This document shows, piece after piece, positions 35,244-44,082 of a DNA stretch of 64,000 bases (the first letter of the stretch is position 1; the number at the start of each line of letters is the position of its first letter). The stretch covers positions 1,021,501 through 1,085,500 of the forward strand of contig NZ_MDSU01000018.1 in assembly GCF_002119425.1 (NCBI RefSeq). Reading direction: 5' to 3'. The translations under genes were made by a program, and so were the position numbers. The notes beneath the pieces were generated by a model. It searched no databases and was not told the origin of the DNA. It was given only the letters and a program-made list of their open reading frames with translations. The DNA is from Desulfurella amilsii (lineage in GTDB: Bacteria > Campylobacterota_A > Desulfurellia > Desulfurellales > Desulfurellaceae).

Positions 35244-35924
35244 TTATAAGTTTAGGGTTTCGTTTGGTTTTAGTATTACAACTTCACATGAAGTTTTAAC
35301 AGCATTTTTAAATTCTTGTGGATCAGCACTAATTATATCCCATGTGTTGTAGTGGATAGGTAAAACTTTTTTCGGTTTTAAAAACTCTACAGCTTTTGCA
35401 GCGTCTTTAATACCCATTGTAAAATTATCACCAATAGGCAAAATCGCCAAATCAAGACCATTTTCGCCAATTAATTGCATATCCAAAAACAAACCTGTAT
35501 CGCCAGAATGGTAGAATCTTTTACCATCAAGCTCAACCACAAAACCGCAAGGATTGCCAGTGTAGATTATTTTATCGCCTTCTATTACACTGCTACCGTG
35601 ATGAGCAATGGTGAGTTTTACACAAAAAGAATCACTAAAACGCCTAAAGCCACCTATATACATAGGGTTAACTTTTTGCGCACCTTTTTGTTGACAATAT
35701 ATTGCAAGTTCAAATGGTGCTATAATGGTAGCTTGGTTGTTTTTTGCAATTTCTAGCGCATCTCCTATATGATCTGAGTGGCCGTGCGTTAAAAGAATGT
35801 AGTCTACTTTTACATCACTTGGCTTAACTGTTGCCTGAGGGTTTCCTGTTAAAAAAGGATCGACAATAACCGAAACGCTACCTTTTGCCAATACTGCCGA
35901 ATGACCCAAATAGGTAAGTTGCAT
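35244..35924 (-). CDS. UPF0173-family metallo-beta-lactamase-fold hydrolase
   Basis: 226 residues. The metal-binding motif LLTHGHSDHIGDA and the family stretches LTYLGHSAVLAKG, IVDPFLTGNPQA, YHSGDTGLFLDM and LPIHYNTWDII match the UPF0173 (YtkL-like) family. Its substrate is unknown. The start has AAAAGGAGG. It is downstream of pyrE on the same strand (14-base gap). Confidence 0.88.
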   Translation of the reverse strand: MQLTYLGHSAVLAKGSVSVIVDPFLTGNPQATVKPSDVKVDYILLTHGHSDHIGDALEIAKNNQATIIAPFELAIYCQQKGAQKVNPMYIGGFRRFSDSFCVKLTIAHHGSSVIEGDKIIYTGNPCGFVVELDGKRFYHSGDTGLFLDMQLIGENGLDLAILPIGDNFTMGIKDAAKAVEFLKPKKVLPIHYNTWDIISADPQEFKNAVKTSCEVVILKPNETLNL

Positions 35925-35938
35925 AGAGCACCTCCTTT

Positions 35939-36511
35939 TTATATTTTTCTACTGCCTGGCTTTACAAGTGGAATATTTTCTTTGCATAGTGGACAGTTTT
36001 GAGGTTCATAATTAACAATATTTAGTTTTATTAATGGAAAATAATCTAAATCCGTCTTAAATCCTCCGCCCCTATCCACAAGCGCTCCAATGCCTACGAT
36101 ATTTGATGAGTACTGTTTTGCAACATCGATTGTTTCATAAACGCTTTTGCCTGTTGTTACAACATCCTCTACAACAAGCACCCTTTCTTTTTTGTCTATA
36201 AAAAAGTTGCGCTTCATAGTAAGCACATTATCAACGCGCTCTGCGAATACACTTCTTGCGCCAAGATGACGTGCCACTTCGTACGAAACCAAAATGGCCC
36301 CCATAGCAGGACCAATAACAACATCGATTTGCTTATCTTTAAAATGCTCTGCTATTGATGCACAAAGCTTTTCTGCAAAATTTGGATACTGCAGCACAAG
36401 TGCCGATTGCAAATAATACTTGCTATGCAAACCGCTTGTTAGCTTAAAATGACCCTCTAGATAAGCACCACATTGTTTGTAAATATCCAGCGCTCCTTCC
36501 TGTGTTAACAT
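35939..36511 (-). CDS. pyrE: Orotate phosphoribosyltransferase
   Basis: 190 residues. LTSGLHSKYYLQ and the phosphoribosyl-binding motif VLVVEDVVTTGKSVYETI are diagnostic. It adds ribose phosphate to orotate in pyrimidine synthesis. A C-terminal CPLC pair (NCPLCKENIPLV) is present in this subfamily. It directly abuts pyrF upstream; its AAGGAG site lies in the pyrF end. Confidence 0.95.
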   Translation of the reverse strand: MLTQEGALDIYKQCGAYLEGHFKLTSGLHSKYYLQSALVLQYPNFAEKLCASIAEHFKDKQIDVVIGPAMGAILVSYEVARHLGARSVFAERVDNVLTMKRNFFIDKKERVLVVEDVVTTGKSVYETIDVAKQYSSNIVGIGALVDRGGGFKTDLDYFPLIKLNIVNYEPQNCPLCKENIPLVKPGSRKI

Positions 36512-37222
36512 TTACATTTCTCCTTTCATATTTTTAATACATTCAATTACCGCTTGTTTTGGATTTTGAGCTTTAATAATGGGTCTTCCAACAACAATAT
36601 AATCTGCTTTGTTTTCGATGGCAAACCTGGGCGTGTTTGAGCGCTTTTGATCATCTTTTGAGTCGCCCATTCTAATACCTGGCGTAACTACAACAACATC
36701 ATCAAAAGAGTCTTTTAAGAGTTTAGCTTCATTTGGTGAAGCTACAAAACCCCTAAGGCCAGCATCATAGGCATTTTTTGCCAAACCCAAAATTGTTTCA
36801 CCCAGAGGTTTCTTTATAAACATACCACTTTCTAAACTATCTTCGTCCATACTTGTTAAAATTGTAATACCAAGCAGTATAGGGCCTGCCTTACCCGTTT
36901 GATCTTCAAAGCGCTTCTTGCCAGCAATTGCTGCCTCAATCATAAGCTTTGTGCCTATTGTATGAAGCGATAGCATTGATGCACCAAGCATGCAGGCCTG
37001 ATAAACAGCCAATTCTACAGTATTTGGTATATCAAAAAATTTCAAATCCAAAAAAAACCTTTTATTTTTAGACTTTATATAGTCAATAATTTTAAAACCA
37101 TAACCAATAAACGGTGCAAGCCCAATTTTGTAAGTCAACACCTCATCACCTAACTCATCTACAATTGAGCATGCTTGTTCAAACGTATCTACATCAAGGG
37201 CAACAATCAACCTATCTTTCAT
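36512..37222 (-). CDS. pyrF: Orotidine-5'-phosphate decarboxylase
   Basis: 236 residues. LIVALDVDTFEQA, FFLDLKFFDIPNTV (catalytic Lys/Asp) and VVVTPGIRMG, followed by YIVVGRPIIKA at the phosphate site, are the OMP decarboxylase signatures. It makes UMP. It overlaps nusB by 11 bases and is followed immediately by pyrE. Confidence 0.96.
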   Translation of the reverse strand: MKDRLIVALDVDTFEQACSIVDELGDEVLTYKIGLAPFIGYGFKIIDYIKSKNKRFFLDLKFFDIPNTVELAVYQACMLGASMLSLHTIGTKLMIEAAIAGKKRFEDQTGKAGPILLGITILTSMDEDSLESGMFIKKPLGETILGLAKNAYDAGLRGFVASPNEAKLLKDSFDDVVVVTPGIRMGDSKDDQKRSNTPRFAIENKADYIVVGRPIIKAQNPKQAVIECIKNMKGEM

Positions 37223-37604
37223 AATGTGCTCCTATACAATCGAGTATTGCGTTTACAATCGCTTTTGACACATCATCGCCGTATTCTTTTGCAATTTCCA
37301 CTGCTTCGTTTATAACAATGCTTTTAGGTAAATTACTGTATAATAGCTCAAAAGCACCTACCTTAAGGATGCTTATATCAAGGTGGTTAAGTTTTTCATA
37401 TTCCTCTGAGCATTGCTTGATAAAATTTTCAATTTTGTCTTCAACTCTTATGATACTTTGCACTAACAACTCTAAATCCTCTTTTTCTTTTGGGTTTTTA
37501 ATCTTTGTCAAACTAAATAAAAATTCGCCCAATGTAAAAGAATCATTTAGTGTTTTTGCATATATAAATTTCATCGCCTCGCTTCTAACTGCCCTTCTAG
37601 ACAT
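37212..37604 (-). CDS. nusB: Transcription antitermination factor NusB
   Basis: 130 residues. SRRAVRSEAMKFIYA at the N-terminus and SIVINEAVEIAKEYGDDVSKAIVNAIL at the C-terminus are NusB signatures. It binds boxA RNA with NusE during rRNA transcription. It follows ribH by 3 bases, the common ribH-nusB arrangement. No clear ribosome binding site. Confidence 0.92.
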   Translation of the reverse strand: MSRRAVRSEAMKFIYAKTLNDSFTLGEFLFSLTKIKNPKEKEDLELLVQSIIRVEDKIENFIKQCSEEYEKLNHLDISILKVGAFELLYSNLPKSIVINEAVEIAKEYGDDVSKAIVNAILDCIGAHYER

Positions 37605-37607
37605 AAT

Positions 37608-38066
37608 CTATATTGCTTCAAACAGACTCATCATCTCAAGCAAAGCAACTGCTGCATCAAAGCCTTTGTTGCCCATTTTAGTACCAGCGCGCTCAATAGC
37701 TTGATCTATTGTGTCTGTGGTCAAAACACCGTACGAAACAGGCATTTTTGCTTTTTGGGCCACTTGCGCAATGCCCTTTGTAGTCTCTTGAGCTATAAAG
37801 TCAAAATGTGGTGTTGCACCTCTTATAATTGCGCCAAGGCACAGTATCCCGTCAAAATCTTTATCAACAAGCTTTGAGAGCAAGATTGGGATTTCAAAAG
37901 CACCAGGCACTTTATAGACGGTTATGTTATCTTTACTGCCATCGTTTCTTACAATTGCATCAAGCGCCCCTTCAAGCAACTTATCTGAGATAAAACTATT
38001 AAACCTGCTGACTATAATAGCTATCTTTTTACCTTTTGCACTAAGCAGACCCTCGATATATTTCAT
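37608..38066 (-). CDS. ribH: 6,7-dimethyl-8-ribityllumazine synthase
   Basis: 152 residues from the ATG at 38066 (AAGGAG seven bases upstream). IAIIVSRFNSFISDKLLEGA, VPGAFEIPILL, GAIIRGATPHFDFIAQETTKGI and GVLTTDTIDQAIERAG are the lumazine synthase motifs. It condenses the pyrimidinedione with dihydroxybutanone phosphate and is usually a 60-subunit shell. Confidence 0.97.
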   Translation of the reverse strand: MKYIEGLLSAKGKKIAIIVSRFNSFISDKLLEGALDAIVRNDGSKDNITVYKVPGAFEIPILLSKLVDKDFDGILCLGAIIRGATPHFDFIAQETTKGIAQVAQKAKMPVSYGVLTTDTIDQAIERAGTKMGNKGFDAAVALLEMMSLFEAI

Positions 38067-38076
38067 ATTAGACTCC

Positions 38077-39360
38077 TTAAACATTGTTTAATATATGACC
38101 CATTTTTGTTTTTTTAACGGATAAATAGCATCTATTTACATCATTTGGTTCAATTTCTATAGGTACGCGTTCTACTACCTCTAAACCATAACCCCTAAGA
38201 GCTACAATCTTTTTGGGATTGTTTGTCATAAGTCTCATTTTTCTAACACCCAAATCAACCAGCATCTGTGCACCTATGCCGTAATTTCTTAAATCTGCTT
38301 TAAAGCCCAACTTTTCGTTTGCCTCCACTGTATCGTAGCCTTCATCTTGAAGCTTGTAGGCTTTAATCTTATTGGATAGGCCAATGCCTCTGCCTTCTTG
38401 TTGCATGTAGATCACTACACCTTTGCCTGCTCTTTCTACCATTTTCATAGCTGTGTGCAATTGGTCTCCACAATCACACCTTAGAGAGCCCAAAATATCA
38501 CCAGTTAAGCAAGATGAGTGAACTCTAACCAACACTGGCTCATCTGGGCTAATATGGCCTTTTACTAACGCCACATGCTCATAATTATCTATAGAGTTTG
38601 TATAAACTACTATCTCAAAATCGCCATACTTTGTAGGTAAATGCGCGCTTGCCTGCCTTTTGACAAGTTTTTCTGTACGCATCCTGTATTCAATAATATC
38701 TGCAATTGTGGCTATTTTAATGTTATGTTGCTTTGCAAACCCAATCAACTGCTCTGTGCGCGCCATTGTGCCATCTTCGTTCATAATCTCACAAATCGCA
38801 GCTGCGGGAATCAAACCAGCCATTTTAGCCAGATCCACACTGCCTTCCGTATGTCCTGTTCTAACAAGCACACCGCCTTTTTTTGCAATCAATGGAAATA
38901 CATGGCCAGGCTTTACAAAATCTTCTGGTTTTGCACCTGGTTTTATGGCTGTTTGAATAGTAAGCGCTCTGTCTGCTGCAGAAATACCAGTTGTAGTGCC
39001 GTATTTTGCATCAATTGACACAGTAAAAGCGGTCCTAAAAGGATCTTCGCTTTCTACCATTAAATCCAAATCAAGTCTATCCAAAATTTGCTTTTCGGCA
39101 GGAAAACAAATAAGACCACGCGCGTACTTTGCCATAAAATTTATTGCCTCTTGCGTTGCAAATTGTGCAGCAATGGCTAAATCACCTTCATTTTCTCTGT
39201 CTTCATCATCTACCAATATTATCATTCTGCCCGATTTTATTTCTTCTATAGCCTCTTGCGTGGTACAAAAGCAAGAATTTAGACTTGCTGGAAGGTTTTT
39301 GTTGTCTTCCATTTTGATAGACGTCAATGTTTTATCAACAGTATTAGTTTTCGTTTCCAT
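38077..39360 (-). CDS. ribBA: Bifunctional DHBP synthase / GTP cyclohydrolase II
   Basis: 427 residues from the ATG at 39360 (GAGGTG eight bases upstream); the GTG 6 bases earlier overlaps the ribE stop. The N-terminal half (about 30-230) has [20 protein letters not shown] and [22 protein letters not shown]; the C-terminal half has the zinc motif [19 protein letters not shown] and QQEGRGIGL. It makes both precursors of the lumazine. The first ~25 residues, rich in Thr/Lys, are not conserved. Confidence 0.96.
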   Translation of the reverse strand: METKTNTVDKTLTSIKMEDNKNLPASLNSCFCTTQEAIEEIKSGRMIILVDDEDRENEGDLAIAAQFATQEAINFMAKYARGLICFPAEKQILDRLDLDLMVESEDPFRTAFTVSIDAKYGTTTGISAADRALTIQTAIKPGAKPEDFVKPGHVFPLIAKKGGVLVRTGHTEGSVDLAKMAGLIPAAAICEIMNEDGTMARTEQLIGFAKQHNIKIATIADIIEYRMRTEKLVKRQASAHLPTKYGDFEIVVYTNSIDNYEHVALVKGHISPDEPVLVRVHSSCLTGDILGSLRCDCGDQLHTAMKMVERAGKGVVIYMQQEGRGIGLSNKIKAYKLQDEGYDTVEANEKLGFKADLRNYGIGAQMLVDLGVRKMRLMTNNPKKIVALRGYGLEVVERVPIEIEPNDVNRCYLSVKKTKMGHILNNV

Positions 39361-39362
39361 AA

Positions 39363-39965
39363 TCACTTCACCTCTTTCAAGTTTTTTAAATAATTCTCTA
39401 TGTATTTGCCAAAATAATCTGCCTCAATGTTTAATTTATATGCTGATTTTCTAAATTTCAATGCAGTGTTTTCAAAAGTATGGGGAATTACAGCAATCTC
39501 AAAGTAACTTTCTGCTAAACTGGCAATGGTAAGACTTACCCCATCTATACATACTGACCCTTTTAAAATTACATAGTTTTTAATATCCCTTGCTAATTCA
39601 ACCCTTAAAATATAAAACTCACCAGTGTTTTTTATAGATAGCAGTCTAGCCGTGCAATCCACATGACCAAGCACAATGTGACCAGACAATCTATCAGAAA
39701 GCCTTAATGCCCTTTCTAAATTCAAATATTCACCTACACTTGCAAATTTTAAGTTTGTTGTATCAAGCGTTTCTTTTGATAAATCAGCCCAAAAACCAAA
39801 GGATTCAAGCTTTGTGCACGTTAAGCATGCACCATTTACGGCAATAGAGTCGCCTACTTTTAAATCATCAAGTATATTTTTTGACTCGATTAAAATACTC
39901 AAACCGCCGCTTTTTTCACGAATAGATTTTACATGACCAACCTCTTCAACAATACCCGTAAACAT
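39363..39965 (-). CDS. ribE: Riboflavin synthase alpha chain
   Basis: 200 residues with the two-lobed repeat: [12 protein letters not shown] and [12 protein letters not shown] in the first half; [14 protein letters not shown] and [13 protein letters not shown] in the second. It converts two lumazines to riboflavin. It shares one base with the ribD stop (TAATG at 39963-39967) and four with the GTG alternative of ribBA. Confidence 0.96.
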   Translation of the reverse strand: MFTGIVEEVGHVKSIREKSGGLSILIESKNILDDLKVGDSIAVNGACLTCTKLESFGFWADLSKETLDTTNLKFASVGEYLNLERALRLSDRLSGHIVLGHVDCTARLLSIKNTGEFYILRVELARDIKNYVILKGSVCIDGVSLTIASLAESYFEIAVIPHTFENTALKFRKSAYKLNIEADYFGKYIENYLKNLKEVK

Positions 39966-41053
39966 TAAAAATCACCTTCAACAATTATATCATTGCCAAT
40001 TCTTCTACACGTATAGGTTTTTAGATTCTTTACTTCAGAAAAATCCGAGGCTGCCTGAGAACCTATTACATTAAAAGCGCCATAGGAGCCCGTAATTTTT
40101 GGTGCGTAGAATAAATGCGCTTTATCGTACAAATTAGCACTCAAAAATGAACCATGAATGCGAGAGCCTCCTTCAACCAAAACACTGCAAATATCTCTTT
40201 CCAATAGTTTTTTTGATAAATCAATCAAATCTATGCCATCACCAGATAAAGCGCATTCTATAATATTCACGCCCATTGATTGCAGTATAGATTTTTTATT
40301 TAAATCGCTTGAAGCTCTTGTAGCTATGTAAATATTTGTGGGATTAAAACTAAATATTTTAGCAGAAAGAGGTATTTTTAAAAAAGCATCCAGTACAATG
40401 CGCTTTGGCTGATTACAGCGCTTTATTCGGCAATTCAAAAGCGGGTCGTCCATCAAAATCGTGTTTATACCCACTAAAACACCATTGTATCTGCTTCTTA
40501 GCCTATGTACATACTCAAGGGATTCTGTGGAAGTAATGTAGCGCGATACACCGCCTTTAATGGATATACATCCATTCAGCAACATAGCTGCCTTCATTGC
40601 ATAAAACGGTCTTTGTTTAGTGATATTTGTAATAAATATTTCATTAAGTTTACAGCAGGCTTCTTCTAAACAACCAACTGTTACATCTAAGCCTTTTCCT
40701 TTTAAAAATTGAACTGAACCACTTGCTGTTTTGTTTACATCAAGCATTCCAATAACAACGCGCTTTATATGCGAATTTAGTATTGCAAGCGAACAGGGGG
40801 GAGTTTTACCATAGTGATTGCAAGGCTCAAGCGTAACATACATTGTAGCGCCATTAAGCAAAGATTTGTCAGAGACGCTTTTGATTGCGACCACCTCAGC
40901 GTGGTCAAGCCCTGCCTTTTTATGATAGCCTTTGCCAATTATTTTGCCGTCTTTTACAATAACAGCACCTACAGCTGGGTTTGGACACGTTTTATATAAA
41001 CCTTTTTTTGCAAGTTCTATAGCTTTTTTCATAAACATTTCATCTGTATTCAC
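39965..41053 (-). CDS. ribD: Bifunctional riboflavin deaminase/reductase RibD
   Basis: 362 residues. The deaminase part has the zinc motif DHAEVVAI and YVTLEPCNHYGKTPPCSLAIL; the reductase part has KAAMLLNGCIS, GVLVGINTILMDDPLLNCR and VLVEGGSRIHGSFL. It acts on the GTP cyclohydrolase II product. The frame starts at the GTG at 41053; a later ATG at 41038 is possible. There is no ribosome binding site, and a promoter places the transcription start at the GTG. It is first in ribD-ribE-ribBA-ribH-nusB-pyrF-pyrE. Confidence 0.94.
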   Translation of the reverse strand: MNTDEMFMKKAIELAKKGLYKTCPNPAVGAVIVKDGKIIGKGYHKKAGLDHAEVVAIKSVSDKSLLNGATMYVTLEPCNHYGKTPPCSLAILNSHIKRVVIGMLDVNKTASGSVQFLKGKGLDVTVGCLEEACCKLNEIFITNITKQRPFYAMKAAMLLNGCISIKGGVSRYITSTESLEYVHRLRSRYNGVLVGINTILMDDPLLNCRIKRCNQPKRIVLDAFLKIPLSAKIFSFNPTNIYIATRASSDLNKKSILQSMGVNIIECALSGDGIDLIDLSKKLLERDICSVLVEGGSRIHGSFLSANLYDKAHLFYAPKITGSYGAFNVIGSQAASDFSEVKNLKTYTCRRIGNDIIVEGDF

Positions 41054-41059
41054 AATTAG

Positions 41060-41088
41060 AAAATACTAAACTATAAAAGTTTTGTCAA
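41060..41088 (-). promoter_or_regulatory. Promoter of the riboflavin operon, with +1 at the start codon
   Basis: Minus-strand TTGACA (41083-41088), 17-base spacer, TATTTT (41060-41065). The GTG start begins at 41053, seven bases after the -10 box, where transcription should begin. No FMN riboswitch (RFN element) could fit between promoter and gene, and none was recognised further upstream. Confidence 0.5.
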
Positions 41089-41099
41089 ATTTTACAAAA

Positions 41100-41460
41100 A
41101 TACAAAAGGCTTTAGCGCACGTAGAAAAAATTAAAGTCCAATACCTTTTTGCCTGGGTTTAAATTGCTCTTTAAAATGTTATAAGGATATAAATATCTCC
41201 CAATGTATCTTCTTTTAACCGTTAATGTTTTAATATCTCCGTTGCAAAGCTATGCAGTGGTTATAAATATCTGCGGATATATTTATAAGTCCGTGCAGGC
41301 TTTTAAGCCTTTTGGTTTTATATAGTTTATATTTATAAGTTTTAATCACCTTTGCTCCACAATTAACAAAAGCAAATATAATGCAATTAAAAACTTATTG
41401 CCTTATATCCCCATAGCTATAGGCTTGTGGGCTTTGCGGCAATTATCGGTAAAGAAAACC
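41100..41460. other. AT-rich stretch without a recognised gene
   Basis: No gene is recognised here. Short plus-strand open segments exist, e.g. one reading LPYIPIAIGLWALRQLSVKK at about 41398-41457, which looks like a membrane helix and might be the tail of a lost membrane subunit, but the support is weak. It lies between the ribD promoter and the degraded genes that follow. Confidence 0.4.
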
Positions 41461-41491
41461 TCCACTTTGCCATATCAGTCTGGGTAAATGG

Positions 41492-41727
41492 ATGCATGCA
41501 AGCGGTTATCTTATAAATAGTCCTGAAAGAAAAGATCGTTGTGCTCGTGTAGCTGCAAGCGTTGCATACAAGCTTGTAGAAGAACTAAATAAATGGCGCA
41601 GGGCAAATACAGCGAAAACATCGCATGGTTTGCATCAGGAAAAGTGTGCATCACAGCACAATTCAACTGCGCAGAATGTCACGGTGCAAAAATTCCAAAA
41701 CCACCTACATCGCTTAAAAAACTCTAA
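41492..41727 (+). pseudogene. Degraded haem-binding protein gene (fragment)
   Basis: Two pieces in different frames read as protein. Frame from about 41500: GYLINSPERKDRCARVAASV then AYKLVEELNKW. A second frame ends at TAA 41725-41727 with the residues ENIAWFASGKVCITAQF, then NCAECHGAKIPKPP; CAECH is a c-type haem motif. The frames do not join without an indel, so it is read as the disrupted end of a cytochrome-like gene. Family not recognised. Confidence 0.5.
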
Positions 41728-41734
41728 AGGGGCA

Positions 41735-42159
41735 GTGAAAAGACTTCATTAAAGGCATTTTAGGAAGCATTGCTGTACTTTCATTTATACCTCTTCTAAT
41801 AGTTTTTGATCAAAAAATGAGTGAAACGCTATTGAAAAAGCTTAAAGCGATAATTACAAGATGAATTAGATACCTATTTTGTGTAATCAATGCGATAATC
41901 CCCTTTGTGTTTGGACGTGCCCAACAGGTGCTAGTTACAAACGCTCAAGCGATGGCATTGTGTTGTGGACTTTAATAAGTGTATTGGGTGTAAAGCTTGT
42001 ATGGAAGTATGCCCTATGCATGCAAGAAACTTTAGTGATTTAAATAAAACAAACTCTCTAGTTTCTTAAATATTAAAAGAAGCTACATCCTACCATGTTT
42101 TAAAGTCGCAAGATGGAACCCTAATTAACGTTTATTATACACAAGATGTTTCCCTATAA
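41735..42159 (+). pseudogene. Degraded Tat-exported 4Fe-4S subunit gene (PsrB/TtrB/NrfC type)
   Basis: The region still reads as an iron-sulfur subunit of a molybdopterin oxidoreductase when three frames are joined: DFIKGILGSIAVLSFIPLL (remains of a Tat signal, 41742 on), then IPILCNQCDNPLCVWTCPTG (about 41870-41930), then after a frameshift near 41961-41965 VDFNKCIGCKACMEVCPMHA and, beyond an in-frame TAA at 42067-42069, ILKEATSYHVLKSQDG up to TAA 42157-42159. Cysteine spacing CX2CX3CX3C and CX2CX2CX3C is intact. The start (GTG 41735 after AGGGG) is out of frame with the signal. The gene cannot make the protein. Confidence 0.85.
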
Positions 42160-42203
42160 AGCTATAGCACTTAGTTTTTTTGCTATGTGTTATAGCTTTT
42201 TCA
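42159..42203 (+). terminator. Terminator of the degraded operon
   Basis: AAGCTATAGCAC (42159-42170) pairs with GTGTTATAGCTT (42187-42198) with one G-T pair, followed by T-rich sequence. It sits exactly at the end of the former iron-sulfur gene, so the operon's 3' signal has outlived its genes. Confidence 0.7.
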
Positions 42204-42295
42204 TTTATAGCCCTATCTTTTTAACGAAAAATCAATTATAATTTAATAATATAATGACTTAATTACTGTAAGATATTTTTGCAGGAGGTTTTGAA

Positions 42296-43225
42296 ATGTT
42301 AAAGCGCATTTTTTTCGTTGCCGTTTCCTTGATGCTGTTTGGTTTCAATTTAGCTATGGCAAAAGTCGGTGTTATGTCAACTTCACAGGTGGCCTCTCTG
42401 GTTGGTAAAAAGAATGTAGTTATAGTAGACGCTAGAGATACAAAAGCTTACCTGCAATCTCATTTACCAGATGCCATAAGTTTGCCATCTACCGGTCCCT
42501 TATTTGCTATGAAATTTCCAAACGTAAAAGCAAGGAGTATTGCACAAAATCAACAGATACAACACGCTTTATCGGAACTTGGTATGATGCCAAACAACAC
42601 AGCAATAGTTTATGCTGGGGGTAGAAAAGGTGCTTTTTTCCTTACCAATGCTACTAGGGTAATGTTGGCACTTCATTGGGCTGGAGTTAAGAATGTATAT
42701 TATATGAATGGTGGCATTGAAAAATGGGTAGATGAAAAAAGACCTATTCAACACAATGTGTTTAAGCTACCAAAATCGCATTTTGTAATTGAACACAACA
42801 ATCCACACACCTACTGTTTTAGCAATTTTGTAGCTTGGGCTGTCAATAATGAAAATAGAATTCAGATTGTAGATGCAAGGCCTCTCAATCAGTACACAGG
42901 AGAACTTACAAGCGATAAGCGTCTTGCCAGACACGGGCATATCAAAGGCGCCATTGATTTGCCAGCATCTGAATACATGAAAAAAGTCAATAACTACTAT
43001 GTTTTAAAAACACCATTAGAAATTGGAACAATGTTTAAGAAAGGCGGTGTGGATTTAAATAAACCAATTATTTCCTACTGCAACACAGCAAGACTAGGCA
43101 GCGGTTTATGGTTTGTAGCAAACGCCTTATTCAATGACAAACTAGTGTGGGTTTACAACGGCTCAATGGTAAGCGCATCAAGAAATCCAAATATACCAAT
43201 AGTTAAAGGCTCAAACCCTTTTTGA
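42296..43225 (+). CDS. Secreted tandem rhodanese (thiosulfate sulfurtransferase-like)
   Basis: 309 residues with a Sec signal peptide (cleavage likely after AMA, residues 20-22). Two rhodanese domains: the first (about 30-150: VVIVDARDTKAYLQSHLPDA, VYAGGRKGAFF) lacks the active-site cysteine; the second (about 165-300: IQIVDARPLNQYTGE, SYCNTARLGSG) has Cys262 as the persulfide-carrying residue. Active on sulfane sulfur in the periplasm, it fits a sulfur, polysulfide or thiosulfate metabolism. The ATG has AGGAGG upstream. It follows a dead molybdoenzyme-type operon and has its own terminator. Confidence 0.88.
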   Translation: MLKRIFFVAVSLMLFGFNLAMAKVGVMSTSQVASLVGKKNVVIVDARDTKAYLQSHLPDAISLPSTGPLFAMKFPNVKARSIAQNQQIQHALSELGMMPNNTAIVYAGGRKGAFFLTNATRVMLALHWAGVKNVYYMNGGIEKWVDEKRPIQHNVFKLPKSHFVIEHNNPHTYCFSNFVAWAVNNENRIQIVDARPLNQYTGELTSDKRLARHGHIKGAIDLPASEYMKKVNNYYVLKTPLEIGTMFKKGGVDLNKPIISYCNTARLGSGLWFVANALFNDKLVWVYNGSMVSASRNPNIPIVKGSNPF

Positions 43226-43231
43226 TCTTTA

Positions 43232-43262
43232 ATGCCTTGCGATAAGCAAGGCATACTTTTTT
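43232..43262 (+). terminator. Terminator of the rhodanese gene
   Basis: ATGCCTTGC (43232-43240) pairs perfectly with GCAAGGCAT (43245-43253) around a 4-base loop and is followed by a T-run. Confidence 0.85.
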
Positions 43263-43378
43263 AAATCAACTTTTAATTTATTAAATAAAAAATACAAAAA
43301 AGTAATCCAGAAAACATTGTATTTTATTAATTATTTAGTAAAATGTACCTTAGATATTTATTTAGGAGGTTTAAAAAC

Positions 43379-43930
43379 GTGAGAAAAAGCGTTATTTCTC
43401 TAGCAGCTATTTGTTGTGCTTCTTTTTTGGCTTATGGTTGCTCCACAGCACCTAAAAAGCCGATTGCTGCAAAACCAGCACCGCCAAAGCAAGAGGTTCA
43501 AAAACCAACTACTACACCTGCGCCTACCCCCATTACAACACCATCTGTAAGTGAAGAGCAAATGCTAAAAGAAATCTTCCAGCGCATTCACTTTAATTTC
43601 AACAAAGCTAACCTAACTCATATTGACAAATGGGGCATTAACCAGGATGTGCCAAAATCTTTAGACGGCATATCAGACTATATGGCAAAACATCCTGATA
43701 TCAAAGTTAAAATTGAAGGTAACTGCGACGAGCGTGGAACGGAAGCCTACAACCTAGCCCTAGGCCAAAGAAGGGCAGACTCAGCAAAGAATTATCTTGT
43801 AATGCATGGAATATCAGCAGACAGAATTGAAACGCTGAGCAATGGTAAACTAAAACCAGTGGATCCGGCACAAAACGAATACGCTTGGGCTAAAAATAGA
43901 AATGACCAGTTTGTAATTTTAAATAAGTAG
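43379..43930 (+). CDS. pal: Peptidoglycan-associated lipoprotein Pal
   Basis: 183 residues from the GTG at 43379, which has AGGAGG eight bases upstream; the longer open frame to 43343 lacks a site. Lipobox LAYGC with Cys21, then a proline/threonine-rich linker ([14 protein letters not shown]), then the OmpA-like domain with [20 protein letters not shown] and [13 protein letters not shown]. It tethers the outer membrane to peptidoglycan. Tol genes are not beside it. It is followed by weak hairpins (43925-43949) before the next small gene. Confidence 0.92.
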   Translation: MRKSVISLAAICCASFLAYGCSTAPKKPIAAKPAPPKQEVQKPTTTPAPTPITTPSVSEEQMLKEIFQRIHFNFNKANLTHIDKWGINQDVPKSLDGISDYMAKHPDIKVKIEGNCDERGTEAYNLALGQRRADSAKNYLVMHGISADRIETLSNGKLKPVDPAQNEYAWAKNRNDQFVILNK

Positions 43931-43949
43931 GAGCATCCTGCCCCTACTT
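43925..43949 (+). terminator. Possible weak terminator after pal
   Basis: AAGTAGG (43925-43931) pairs with CCTACTT (43943-43949); it overlaps the pal stop codon. The following T-tract is poor, and a second pairing GAGCAT/ATGCTC reaches to 43975 before a T-rich run. Confidence 0.4.
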
Positions 43950-44082
43950 GAAGAATTGATGGAGGTATGCTCATCATTTTAAAATATAAGCCGCCTTTTA
44001 AAATTAATCAAACTAATTTTACTTTCATTTTACATTAAAGGATTTAATCTCTTTCTAGGTTTCCAATAGGAGGTGTTACTTT

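Noticed and set aside
41060-41460. FMN riboswitch (RFN element) upstream of ribD
   Set aside because: The conserved AGGGGCAGGG-like core and the paired stems were not recognised on the minus strand between 41060 and 41460, and the promoter lies directly at the start codon.
41492-41752. The 86-codon open frame taken as one intact gene
   Set aside because: It merges two frames of a degraded cytochrome-like gene: after about 41590 the reading frame changes to that ending with the CAECH motif, and the open frame runs on only by chance.
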